DNA from: Acidimicrobiales bacterium
Lineage (GTDB): Bacteria; Actinomycetota; Acidimicrobiia; Acidimicrobiales; MedAcidi-G1
Length of the DNA stretch: 64,000 nt
Assembly: GCA_014239855.1 (NCBI GenBank)
Contig: JAAZXY010000006.1
Coordinates: forward strand, 1 to 64,000
Direction of reading: 5' to 3'
Below are positions 56,261 to 64,000 of the stretch, piece after piece. Each line of letters starts with the position of its first letter. Positions within the stretch are counted from its first letter, which is position 1. The notes under the pieces are model-generated. The model searched no databases and was not told where the DNA came from. It saw only the letters and a program-made list of their open reading frames with translations. A program made the position numbers and the translations under genes.

Positions 56261-56953
56261 ATGGATCCCGACCAGCCCACCCCCACGTCGCCCCATGCCG
56301 GGCCATGCTCCCATCATGACCATCCCCGGCCCGCCGTACCCGGGGTGGCCCTGCACTGGTGCGACGAGCAGGCCGAGATCCATCGGATCGTGGTCGGCGA
56401 CTTCGAGAACAACGTGTTCGTCCTGCGGTGCCGTCAGACCGGCCAGTCGGTCCTGATCGACGCCGCCAACGAACACGACAAGTTGCTGGAGCTCTGTCGG
56501 GCACTCGACGTCCAGTCGGTGCTGGAGACCCACGGCCACTGGGACCACATCCAGGCCGTGCCCGCCGTGCGCGAGGCGGGCTACCGGGTGGCGGTGACCG
56601 CCGACGACGCCGCCATGCTGCCCAGCTATGACGACCTCCTCGAGGACGAGACGGTGCTGGAGGTGGGGCGGCTGCGCCTGCACACCATCTGCACCCCGGG
56701 CCACACTCCGGGGTCCATCTGCTTCCGCCTGGAGGGCTCGCCCATCCTGTTCAGTGGCGACACCCTGTTCCCCGGTGGTCCGGGGAACACCACGTTCGAG
56801 GGCGGCGACTTCTCCACGATCATCGGATCCATCGACCGGCGCCTGTTCGCTCCCCTCCCAGCGGACACCATCGTGATGCCGGGGCATGGACTGGACACGA
56901 CCATCGGTGCCGAACGACCGAAGCTCGACGAGTGGGTGGACCGGGGCTGGTGA
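56261..56953 (+). CDS. MBL-fold hydrolase (glyoxalase II-like)
   Basis: A 230-residue metallo-beta-lactamase-fold protein: ETHGHWDHIQ metal motif, CTPGHTPGSICF, FSGDTLFPGGPGNT and VMPGHGLDT. The N-terminal 25 residues are His/Pro-rich and probably disordered. Likely hydrolyses a thioester or similar substrate, as glyoxalase II does; no thiol-cofactor gene is beside it to fix the substrate. ATG 56261 sits 7 nt after an AATGAT box; ATG 56249 is an alternative. Stop overlaps the next GTG. Confidence 0.85.
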   Translation: MDPDQPTPTSPHAGPCSHHDHPRPAVPGVALHWCDEQAEIHRIVVGDFENNVFVLRCRQTGQSVLIDAANEHDKLLELCRALDVQSVLETHGHWDHIQAVPAVREAGYRVAVTADDAAMLPSYDDLLEDETVLEVGRLRLHTICTPGHTPGSICFRLEGSPILFSGDTLFPGGPGNTTFEGGDFSTIIGSIDRRLFAPLPADTIVMPGHGLDTTIGAERPKLDEWVDRGW

Positions 56954-57336
56954 CCGGAGCGCCGCTTCCCGCCGACGACCGGCCGTTCGACGACACGCCG
57001 ATCCACACCGCGGACCTGCCCGACACGCCGATCCGGGACCGCAACGTCCCCGCCGAGGCGTGGGTGGAAGCTCCCGAAGCCCTGCTGGCCGCCGCCGAGG
57101 GGATTCCGCCAGCCGACGGTCGACCGGTACGGATCGCCTACAAGCGACGCCTCGGCGACTGGTTCCTGTGGCGGGCCGGGCCGGCCAAGGGCGATGCCCG
57201 CTACGTGGCCATCCACGCCGACGACCTCGACCGGCACCTGACGTTCCGACTCCACGCCGACGGCACCGGCTCAGGGGTGGGCGCCGACGGAGCGGTCCAT
57301 CCCCGGTTCCGTGAATGGAAGCGGAGCCTTCTCTGA
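56950..57336 (+). CDS. Conserved protein of unknown function coupled to MBL hydrolase
   Basis: A 128-residue soluble protein. The C-terminal half has an aromatic/basic pattern (RIAYKRRLGDWFLWRAGPAKGDARYVAIHADDL, then TFRLHADG) that suggests a small beta-rich domain. No family is recognised. It starts with GTG inside a GTGA overlap with the MBL gene, so the two should be made together and may share a substrate. Confidence 0.6.
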   Translation: MTGAPLPADDRPFDDTPIHTADLPDTPIRDRNVPAEAWVEAPEALLAAAEGIPPADGRPVRIAYKRRLGDWFLWRAGPAKGDARYVAIHADDLDRHLTFRLHADGTGSGVGADGAVHPRFREWKRSLL

Positions 57337-57379
57337 GCAGGGTTTCTGACGGAACTTCCGGTGGGATGACCAGCGGGCA

Positions 57380-57405
57380 ATTACCACTATCGCCATAGGG
57401 GTAAT
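57380..57405. promoter_or_regulatory. 26-bp palindromic operator upstream of sufC1 operon
   Basis: Half-sites ATTACCACTAT and ATAGGGGTAAT flank CGCC, with 10 of 11 positions symmetric. The site overlaps where the -35 element should be, 14 bp before the -10 box. A version with the same spacer precedes the facing suf operon (63454-63479). Confidence 0.65.
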
Positions 57406-57418
57406 CCGGGCGCCCTCC

Positions 57419-57424
57419 TAGACT
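57419..57424 (+). promoter_or_regulatory. -10 box of sufC1 operon (leaderless)
   Basis: TAGACT ends 6 nt before the GTG at 57431. Confidence 0.55.
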
Positions 57425-57430
57425 CGGACC

Positions 57431-58216
<786 letters not shown>

Positions 58217-58230
58217 GCCCGGGATTCCCC

Positions 58231-59487
58231 GTGTCCACGAACGACTCTTCTTCCGACGGCCTCGACGTCGCCGCCATCAAGGCCGAGTTCCCGCTGCTCC
58301 AGCGGGAGGTCAACGACCACCCCATCGTCTACCTCGACTCCGGCGCCACCTCCCAGAAGCCGCAGTCGGTGCTGGACGCCATGGATCGGTACTACGCCGA
58401 GATCAACGCCAACATCCACCGCGGCGCCTACCTGATCGCCGAGCGGGCCACCACGGCCGTCGAGAACTCACGGGCCGCTCTCGCCCGCTTCCTGGGCGCC
58501 CCGTCGGCTGAGGAGGTGGTGTTCACCAAGAACGCCACCGAAGCCATCAACCTGGTCGCCCACTCGTGGGGCCGGACCAACCTGATGGAGGGCGACGTCG
58601 TCCTCCTCACGGCGCTCGAGCACCACGCCAACATCGTCCCGTGGCAGCAACTGGCCGCCGAACGGGGTGTGGAGATCCGTTGGATCCCCGTCGATGACGA
58701 GGGACGCCTCGACCTGACCGACCTGGACGTACTGCTGGACGGGGTGAAGCTGCTGGCCGTCACCGCGGCATCCAACGTGACCGGAGCGCTGCCCCCGGTT
58801 CGTCACCTGGCCGATGCTGCCCATGCGGTGGGTGCCACGGTGCTGATCGACGCCAGCCAGTGGATCCCCCACCTGCCGACCGACGTGACCGACTGGGACG
58901 CCGACTTCGTGGCCGTCACCGGCCACAAGATGTGCGGTCCGACCGGCATCGGCGCACTGTGGGGTCGCCGGGAACTCCTCGATGCCATGCCGCCGTTCCT
59001 GGGTGGTGGGTCGATGATCCAGAACGTGACCTTCGACGGCTTCACCCCGGCCGACGTCCCCGCCCGTTTCGAGGCCGGCACCCAACCCATTGCCGAGATC
59101 GTGGGCTGGCACGCGGCGGTCGACTTCCTCGAGGGCCTCGGCATGGAAGCGGTGGCCGCCCACGAGCGAGACCTCACGGCCTACGCACTGCGGACCCTGA
59201 CCGAACGGTTCGGCGACGACCTGGTCATCCACGGCCCGAGCACCGTCGAGGAACGCGGTGGCACCCTCTCGCTGGCCTACCGGGACATCCACCCACACGA
59301 CCTGAGCCAGGTGCTCGACCAGCACGGCGTCTGCGTGCGGGCCGGCCACCACTGCGCCAAGCCGCTCATGAAGGTGCTGGGCGTCAACGCCACGGCCCGG
59401 GCCTCGCTCTACCTCTACAACGACGAGTCCGATGTCGACACGCTGGCCGATGCGTTGGCCGACGCGGGCGACTTCTTCGCGTTCTGA
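58231..59487 (+). CDS. sufS: SufS cysteine desulfurase
   Basis: A 418-residue PLP enzyme that removes sulfur from cysteine and supplies it to SufU and the scaffold. PLP Lys near residue 231 in VTGHKMCGPTG; sulfur-carrying Cys near 374 in RAGHHCAKPLM. EHHANIVPWQQ, DASQWIPH and SNVTGA are typical of the group II SufS line. Starts at a GTG 14 bp after sufC. Confidence 0.96.
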   Translation: MSTNDSSSDGLDVAAIKAEFPLLQREVNDHPIVYLDSGATSQKPQSVLDAMDRYYAEINANIHRGAYLIAERATTAVENSRAALARFLGAPSAEEVVFTKNATEAINLVAHSWGRTNLMEGDVVLLTALEHHANIVPWQQLAAERGVEIRWIPVDDEGRLDLTDLDVLLDGVKLLAVTAASNVTGALPPVRHLADAAHAVGATVLIDASQWIPHLPTDVTDWDADFVAVTGHKMCGPTGIGALWGRRELLDAMPPFLGGGSMIQNVTFDGFTPADVPARFEAGTQPIAEIVGWHAAVDFLEGLGMEAVAAHERDLTAYALRTLTERFGDDLVIHGPSTVEERGGTLSLAYRDIHPHDLSQVLDQHGVCVRAGHHCAKPLMKVLGVNATARASLYLYNDESDVDTLADALADAGDFFAF

Positions 59488-59546
59488 TCCGGCATGCCTC
59501 CAGCGCACGCCCACCCCGACCGACACCTTCCAGGAGAACCTGCACC

Positions 59547-60032
59547 ATGGCCGGCCTAGAGGACCTGTACCGAGAGATCATCCTCGACCACTACCGGAGC
59601 CCCCGGAACCGCGGTGAGCTCGAGGTCCCCCCGGCCACCATGGCCGAGGGTTTCAACCCCCTGTGCGGCGACGAGATCCGGGTGTACCTGCAGGTCGATG
59701 ACGAGGTGATCAGCAACGTGCGGATCGGCGGCCAGGGCTGCTCGATCAGCCAGTCGTCGGCGTCGATGATGTCCACCGCGGTGGTCGGGAAGTCGATCGA
59801 CGAGGCCCGCGACGTGCTGCGGCAGTTCAAGGAGATGATGTCGATCCACGAGCACGGGCTGGACGGCGAGGACGCCGCCCCCGGCGACCCTGCGGCGGAC
59901 CAGCCCGGTGCGTCCGGGCTCGGCGACCTGGAAGCCCTGCGGGGCGTGGTGAAGTTCCCGGTTCGCATCAAGTGCGCCACCCTCGGCTGGAACACCCTCG
60001 ACCAGGCGCTCACGGACTCTTCCAGCGAGTAA
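59547..60032 (+). CDS. sufU: SufU sulfur-transfer scaffold protein
   Basis: A 161-residue IscU-like protein that accepts sulfur from SufS and carries zinc. The three conserved Cys are in NPLCGD (about 39), GGQGCSISQSS (about 65) and IKCATLGW (about 142). A 20-residue Gly/Ala/Asp-rich insertion before the last Cys is characteristic of SufU-type proteins. AGGAGA lies 9 nt before the ATG. Third gene of the rightward suf operon. Confidence 0.95.
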   Translation: MAGLEDLYREIILDHYRSPRNRGELEVPPATMAEGFNPLCGDEIRVYLQVDDEVISNVRIGGQGCSISQSSASMMSTAVVGKSIDEARDVLRQFKEMMSIHEHGLDGEDAAPGDPAADQPGASGLGDLEALRGVVKFPVRIKCATLGWNTLDQALTDSSSE

Positions 60033-60051
60033 TCGCCGGTCAGGACGCACG

Positions 60052-60480
60052 TTGAAGGGCGATCTGGCCGACGAGCGGTACGTCCGCCTGACCACCAGGA
60101 CGAGCGACGGCCGCCCGAAGTACGTGCCGGTCTGGATCGTGGCTGTCCCCGGCGAGGCTGGCGCCCCCACTGCACCGGTCGGCACGGTGCGGCTCGGCTT
60201 CACGACGGGTTCCGAGTCGTGGAAGGTCCGGCGCATCCTCAGCAATCCCGCCGTCGAGCTGCAGCCCAGCGACACCGACGGTGTCCCGACACCGGGATCA
60301 CTCCCGGTCACGGGGTCCGCAGAGGTAGTCCATGGCGCCGAGTTCCGGGCCGTCCGGCGGGCCGTGCGCCGCAAGTACCGGTGGGAGGACTTCAAGATCA
60401 GCCTCCATGAGATTCCGGCACGCCTCCGGGGCCGCGGCCCGCTCAGCGACTGCGCCGTGGTGGTCACCCTCACCGACTGA
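60052..60480 (+). CDS. PPOX-fold F420/flavin-type oxidoreductase
   Basis: A 142-residue split-barrel protein of the pyridoxamine 5'-phosphate oxidase-like class (PPOX class F420-dependent), with Thr/Lys-rich start LADERYVRLTTRTSDGRPKYVPVW and terminal RGRGPLSDCAVVVTL. Members bind FMN, F420 or heme. The TTG start lies 19 bp after sufU, so it rides on the suf transcript, though a direct link to cluster assembly is not established. Confidence 0.8.
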   Translation: MKGDLADERYVRLTTRTSDGRPKYVPVWIVAVPGEAGAPTAPVGTVRLGFTTGSESWKVRRILSNPAVELQPSDTDGVPTPGSLPVTGSAEVVHGAEFRAVRRAVRRKYRWEDFKISLHEIPARLRGRGPLSDCAVVVTLTD

Positions 60481-60525
60481 CGAGACTTCTGAAAGCCCGG
60501 ACCTCGGGAGACCCGGGACCGGGAA

Positions 60526-60825
60526 TCAGCCCAGGGCGTCGACCGCTTCGGCGAAGGCCACGTCAAGTCGGGTCAGGCCGCCCGCACCCTGGCCAGCGCT
60601 GTGGGTGGTGACGGTCAGGTCCACCCGGTTCCAGGAGTTGGACCAGTCGGGGTGGTGCTGGAGTTCCTCGGCTACCTCGGCGACCCGGCCCATGAACGCC
60701 CAGGCCTCGGCGAAGTCGACGAACTCCCAGGTTCGGCGTAGTACCTCGCCATCGACGGTCCAGTCGGGGAACCGAGCCGACAGGGCCGCTCGCTCATCAG
60801 GGGTCAGCGGCGTGCGGTCGGCCAT
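60526..60825 (-). CDS. Pterin-4a-carbinolamine dehydratase
   Basis: A 99-residue enzyme recycling pterin after aromatic hydroxylation. The compact fold is complete: LTPDERAALSARFPDW, RTWEFVDFAEAWAFMGRVAEVAEELQHHPDW and the NRVDLTVTTHSAGGLT-type end with the catalytic His set HHPDW. Alternatively it plays a DCoH-like or molybdopterin-related role. It follows the second sufC by 27 bp and may be the last gene of that operon. Confidence 0.9.
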   Translation of the reverse strand: MADRTPLTPDERAALSARFPDWTVDGEVLRRTWEFVDFAEAWAFMGRVAEVAEELQHHPDWSNSWNRVDLTVTTHSAGQGAGGLTRLDVAFAEAVDALG

Positions 60826-60852
60826 CGGCTGGTTCCCGCTCCGACCCGGCCG

Positions 60853-61695
60853 TCAGGCCAGCGGATCGGCGAACGGATCCTCGCCGAAGCCTGCTTCATG
60901 GGTGCCGGGATGGCTCACGCCGGTCGGCAGTCCCACCGACGCTCCGGCCTCGGCCAGCACCCCGGCGTAGCCCTCGGCCTCCAGGCGTTCAGCAAGCTCC
61001 GGACCACCCACGGCCTGGATGCGGCCGGCAGCCAGCACGTGCACCTGATCGGGTTCGAGCACCTCGAGGAGGCGACTGAAGTGGGTGATGGCCAGCACGC
61101 CCAGCCCGTCCTCCTCGGTGGCCTCCTGGACCCGTCGAGACACGGCGGCCAGGGCATCCACGTCGAGCCCCGAGTCGATCTCGTCGAGCACCGCGTACTT
61201 CGGCTCGAGCGAACCCATCATCAGCATCTCGTTGCGCTTCTTCTCGCCGCCCGACAGGTCGACGTTCATCGGCCGGGACACGAACCGTTCGTCGAATCCG
61301 ATCCGGTTCGCTTCGGCCACCAGCAGGTCGCGGATCCCCTCGGTGGAACGACCGGCGGCACGGGCCGCCTCGGACACCACCGATTCCAGGCTCACCCCGG
61401 GCACCTCGGTCGGGTGCTGCAGGGCCAGGAAGAGTCCGGCCCGGGCCCGCTGCCAGGTAGGCAGGGCCAGCAGGTCGACACCGTCGAGGGTGACCGATCC
61501 CCCGGTCACCTCGTATCCGGGACGCCCCATCAGGACGTGGGAGAGCGTCGACTTGCCCGACCCGTTGGGGCCCATCACGGCGTGCACCTCGCCCGGCCGC
61601 ACCTCCAGGTCGACGCCGTGGAGGATGTCGGTTTCGCCGACCCGGGCCGTCAGGCCTTCGATCCGGAGCACGCGCTCCACCGTTGAGGCGCTCAT
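60853..61695 (-). CDS. sufC: SufC Fe-S cluster assembly ATPase (copy 2)
   Basis: A 280-residue SufC paralogue: Walker A GPNGSGKST (about 43), LALQHPTEVPGVS, LSGGEKKRNEML and Walker B AVLDEIDSGLD. It carries an extra C-terminal tail of about 35 residues. It overlaps the Rieske gene (ATGA) and sits beside sufD, so it is probably the ATPase partner of that SufD. The sequences of the two SufC copies are clearly related but not recent duplicates. Confidence 0.93.
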   Translation of the reverse strand: MSASTVERVLRIEGLTARVGETDILHGVDLEVRPGEVHAVMGPNGSGKSTLSHVLMGRPGYEVTGGSVTLDGVDLLALPTWQRARAGLFLALQHPTEVPGVSLESVVSEAARAAGRSTEGIRDLLVAEANRIGFDERFVSRPMNVDLSGGEKKRNEMLMMGSLEPKYAVLDEIDSGLDVDALAAVSRRVQEATEEDGLGVLAITHFSRLLEVLEPDQVHVLAAGRIQAVGGPELAERLEAEGYAGVLAEAGASVGLPTGVSHPGTHEAGFGEDPFADPLA

Positions 61696-62027
61696 CGGCT
61701 CGACCGCCCGTCATCGGCAAGGGTCACGAACACCTCGTCACCGGCGATGGTCGCCGTGTGCACGGCAACCGGCTTGACGGCCGGCAGGGTGAGCGCTGCG
61801 CCCGTTCGCAGGTCGAAGAGGCTGCCGTGCTTCCAGCATTCCAGCGCACATTCGTCGACGTCGACCTCGCCCTCGGCCAGTGAGACCTCAGCGTGGCTGC
61901 AGGTGTCGTCGATGGCGTGCACCTCATCGCCGAAGCGGACGAGAGCCACCGGGCGACCGTCGAGCACCACCCGGAGGGCGGCACCGTCGGCCAGATCAGC
62001 AAGGGCGCAGGCCGGCACCGAACTCAT
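61692..62027 (-). CDS. Rieske-type ferredoxin
   Basis: A 111-residue [2Fe-2S] Rieske protein with CSHAEV (Cys-His) and CWKHGS (Cys-His) ligand pairs, like the ferredoxin subunit of ring-hydroxylating oxygenases. Placed between sufD and sufC by ATGA overlaps on both sides, it is probably an electron donor or a client of cluster assembly, as in other actinobacterial suf operons. Confidence 0.92.
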   Translation of the reverse strand: MSSVPACALADLADGAALRVVLDGRPVALVRFGDEVHAIDDTCSHAEVSLAEGEVDVDECALECWKHGSLFDLRTGAALTLPAVKPVAVHTATIAGDEVFVTLADDGRSSR

Positions 62028-63385
62028 GCCGTCACCTCCGTCTCGGAGCCCGCATCTGAAGAACCCGCATCCGAGGAAAGAGCGTCACGCCGGTCGAGTC
62101 GGTCGGCCAGGGCCTCCCGCAGCGTCTCGGCCACGGCGGGGTGCGGGGATGTGGCGGCCACGTCCTCGAAGAAGCCCTCCAACAGGAGACGCTCGGCGGC
62201 CACCGTGGGCACGCCACGGCTCTCCAGGAAGAAGCGTTGGTCCTCGTCGACCGGCGACACCGTCGAGGCGTGGCTGCACACCACGTCGTCGGTCTCGATC
62301 TCCAGGTTGGGGACGCTCTCGGCCCACGCCTCGGGCGAGAGCTTCACGTTCCGGTTGGTCTGGTTGGCCACCGTCCGGACCGCCTCCGGGCGAACCCGGA
62401 TGAGACCGGTGTAGATCGACCGCGACGCACCGTCCAACGCACCCTTGAAGAGGAGTTCGCTGCGGGTATCAGGTGCCGCATGGTCCTGGAAGGTCCGGAA
62501 GTCCAGGGTCTGGTCGTCCTCGCCGAAGTAGGCGGTGGCCAGTCGTCCCTCGGCGCCACGGCCGACGAGACGACAGTCGGTGCGGGTCCGTGCGTAGTCG
62601 CCCCCCAGCGCAGCGGCGAAGGCGTCGATCCGCCCCGACTGACCGACCCGGAACGCCTGATGACCCAACTGGAAGACCCGTGGGCCGAGTTCCTGGACCA
62701 GGGCGTGACGAAGGTGGCCGCTGCGACCCACGGTGGCCTCCAGCACGGGGATCACGAGGGAGTCCACGTCGGTGGACGTGTGGAGTTCGACCACGGTGGC
62801 CGACGCGTCGTCGCCGCACCGCACCAGGACCCGGGGAAAGACCGCCGCACCATCGGCGTCGGTCAGGACGACGACGACGATGGGCGCCTCGAGGCGAACC
62901 CCGTCGGGCACCACCACGGCCACCGGCTCGGGCCCGAAGCCCCGGTTCAGATGGCCGAACAGGTCGACCGGCGCGTCCATCGCCGCGCCGAACAAGGATT
63001 CGCCGTCCGGGGCATCGCCCACCGGACCGACGTACACGCCGGCGTCCACGGCATCCGATGAACAGGTGGTCTCGACCACCCAGCCGTTGCGGACGACCAC
63101 GACGGCAGCCATCTCGCCATAGGCCGAGAGGTCACGTTGGACAACGGTGTCCGAAGCCCGCTGGCGCTTCAGCGGTGTATACCGATCGAAATCGATCTCG
63201 CCGACGCGTGAGTAGCGCCAGACCTCTTCATCGGCATCCGGTCGCTCGACCGCGTCGAGGCCATCGAGGGTGGAACGGCGGATCGTGGCGAGCCAGTCCG
63301 GTCCGGGAAGACCAGCCGAGACGTCGGCGGAGAAGGCGTTCAGGGCGGTACCTCGGGGCCGGTCCAGACGATCGGCTTCCCTCAC
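62024..63385 (-). CDS. sufD: SufD Fe-S cluster assembly protein
   Basis: A 453-residue SufB/SufD-family scaffold protein with the family beta-helix. The N-terminal WLATIRR...EEVWRYSRVGEIDFDRY is SufD-like, and the end has CSHASTVSPVDEDQRFFLESRGV, with a Cys/His pair matching the cluster-binding region. It is shorter than SufB and lacks SufB's hallmark blocks, so SufD is preferred. First gene of the leftward operon, 68 bp after the second palindrome. GTG start. Confidence 0.9.
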   Translation of the reverse strand: MREADRLDRPRGTALNAFSADVSAGLPGPDWLATIRRSTLDGLDAVERPDADEEVWRYSRVGEIDFDRYTPLKRQRASDTVVQRDLSAYGEMAAVVVVRNGWVVETTCSSDAVDAGVYVGPVGDAPDGESLFGAAMDAPVDLFGHLNRGFGPEPVAVVVPDGVRLEAPIVVVVLTDADGAAVFPRVLVRCGDDASATVVELHTSTDVDSLVIPVLEATVGRSGHLRHALVQELGPRVFQLGHQAFRVGQSGRIDAFAAALGGDYARTRTDCRLVGRGAEGRLATAYFGEDDQTLDFRTFQDHAAPDTRSELLFKGALDGASRSIYTGLIRVRPEAVRTVANQTNRNVKLSPEAWAESVPNLEIETDDVVCSHASTVSPVDEDQRFFLESRGVPTVAAERLLLEGFFEDVAATSPHPAVAETLREALADRLDRRDALSSDAGSSDAGSETEVTA

Positions 63386-63431
63386 GGGAGTCGATCGGGG
63401 CGGGTGGATCAGGCAAGCGTGCCAGTGGGCA

Positions 63432-63453
63432 GTTACGTGGGCGGTTACGTGGG
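63432..63453. repeat. 12-bp-period direct repeats beside second suf palindrome
   Basis: GTTACGTGGG at 63432-63441 and 63444-63453, abutting the palindrome. A direct-repeat site fits a BldC/MerR-type protein, one of which is encoded just beyond. Confidence 0.5.
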
Positions 63454-63479
63454 ATTTACCCTACCGCCGTAGTGGTAAT
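63454..63479. promoter_or_regulatory. 26-bp palindromic operator upstream of sufD operon
   Basis: Half-sites ATTTACCCTAC and GTAGTGGTAAT flank CGCC; 20 of 26 bases agree with the site at 57380-57405 and the spacer is the same. Located 68 bp before the sufD GTG. Confidence 0.65.
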
Positions 63480-63513
63480 CCCCGACCGCCGGTCTGCCTC
63501 GTCTGGAGCAGAT

Positions 63514-63774
63514 TCAGCCTTCGTGCAGGTGCGCCAGGTCGCCCGGCTGGATCTCGCAGGAGTCCTCGTAGGACCGGAGGTCCGACTCCTTGATCCGGAT
63601 CACCCGGCCGATCCGAAAGGCCGTGAGGCTTCCGTTGTCGATCATGCGGTACACCGTCTTGGGCACCACGCCCAGCCGGGTCGCCACGTCGCCCACTCCC
63701 AACCAGGTGGGCAACCAGGTTGGGTTCGCCGACGGATCAACCGGCTCGTCGCCGGATGTTGCTTCTGCTTCCAT
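63514..63774 (-). CDS. BldC-like MerR-fold DNA-binding protein
   Basis: An 86-residue single-domain regulator: winged-helix LGVGDVATRLGVVPKTVYRMIDNGSLTAFRIGRVIRIKESDLRSYE, as in BldC and excisionase-type proteins. A TACATT box (63787-63792) lies 12 nt before the ATG; GTG 63783 is an alternative start. It lies immediately upstream of the direct repeats and palindrome of the sufD operon and may bind there, though nothing proves it. Confidence 0.85.
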   Translation of the reverse strand: MEAEATSGDEPVDPSANPTWLPTWLGVGDVATRLGVVPKTVYRMIDNGSLTAFRIGRVIRIKESDLRSYEDSCEIQPGDLAHLHEG

Positions 63775-63863
63775 CTCGGTGACCCTAATGTACTTTCGGT
63801 CCCCTGACCAGCATCTCACTCCACCAGCATCCCGCTCCTCCGGAGGCGCAGGGACCTCCCCGG

Positions 63864-63869
63864 TAGTGT
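63864..63869 (+). promoter_or_regulatory. -10 box of final partial gene (leaderless)
   Basis: TAGTGT ends 7 nt before the GTG at 63877. Confidence 0.45.
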
Positions 63870-63876
63870 CCCCGCC

Positions 63877-64000
63877 GTGCCCACCCGCCGCTACGTACTC
63901 CTCGGTCTGACAGCCGGCGGAACGTGGCCCGACGTGGCCGAACGCCTCGTGGCCACCCGGGGCACGGGCGACGAGTTCCTGGTCTGCGACGGCCGGGTCG
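63877..64000 (+). CDS. Unknown protein, 3' end outside window
   Basis: Only 41 codons are visible (PTRRYVLLGLTAGG, then WPDVAERLVATRG and DEFLVCDGRV). The start GTG is 7 nt from a TAGTGT box and the frame is open to the edge. No family can be assigned. It diverges from the BldC-like gene. Confidence 0.55.
   Translation, partial: MPTRRYVLLGLTAGGTWPDVAERLVATRGTGDEFLVCDGRV

Noticed and set aside
62024..63385. SufB instead of SufD
   Set aside because: Length and N-terminus fit SufD better; SufB hallmark regions are not seen.

Overview
The window is 64 kb of GC-rich actinobacterial chromosome, most like a free-living member of the class Acidimicrobiia and possibly marine. That placement is inferred from gene content. 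Coenzyme F420 use is shown by two LLM-class oxidoreductases, an F420:NADP oxidoreductase and a PPOX-fold protein. Mycothiol use is shown by an S-(hydroxymethyl)mycothiol dehydrogenase. There is also an InhA-type enoyl-ACP reductase, a BldC-like regulator and a DUF222/HNH nuclease. About seventy protein genes are packed closely, mostly in short operons joined by ATGA, GTGA or TTGA stop/start overlaps. Many first genes have a TAnnnT -10 box ending 6 to 8 nt before the start codon and no Shine-Dalgarno sequence, so leaderless transcripts look common. No prophage, transposase, integrase or CRISPR array was found.

Layout, left half. 1-9.3 kb: a truncated homocysteine methyltransferase, a Thr/Pro-linker lipoprotein with a glycosidase-like domain, a patatin lipase, a DUF1214-like protein, two F420-type oxidoreductases, an MFS exporter and a TrpB2-type PLP enzyme. 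9.3-13.4 kb: a mycothiol-dependent formaldehyde oxidation pair, a 52-residue membrane protein, an NAD-dependent reductase and an orphan ABC-3 metal permease with an operator-like palindrome. 13.4-18.1 kb: a leftward operon of F420:NADP oxidoreductase, ThrRS, a HIT protein (apparent CTG start) and a TAP-type hydrolase. 18.1-22.4 kb: FabI/InhA, an M23 peptidase and two CNNM/CBS membrane proteins. 22.4-28.9 kb: a MarR-controlled heterodimeric ABC exporter with a TauE-like permease, then an ABC ATPase and thiamine diphosphokinase. 29-35 kb: lipoproteins, a cold-shock gene, tRNA-Val(CAC) with a decayed second copy of its 3' half, a J-domain protein, and divergent murF and ddl.

Layout, right half. 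34.9-41.8 kb: a TetR regulator diverges from a four-gene unit encoding a fatty acyl-CoA reductase fused to an HAD phosphatase, a zinc alcohol dehydrogenase, a divergent LarA-fold protein and a PlsC-like acyltransferase. This is the best candidate here for an undescribed lipid pathway. 41.9-57.3 kb: aconitase, a DUF222/HNH protein, a DMSP-lyase-like cupin, a YtcJ amidohydrolase, a CobW GTPase, RNase HI, homodimeric pyruvate dehydrogenase E1, an HhH-GPD protein, GDP-fucose synthase, an acyl-CoA dehydrogenase and an MBL hydrolase.

57.3-63.8 kb: an Fe-S assembly locus in two facing operons, sufC-sufS-sufU-(PPOX) rightward and sufD-Rieske-sufC2-(pterin dehydratase) leftward. Each is preceded by a version of the same 26-bp palindrome, and no sufB lies in the window. 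A BldC-like regulator and a truncated unknown gene close the window.
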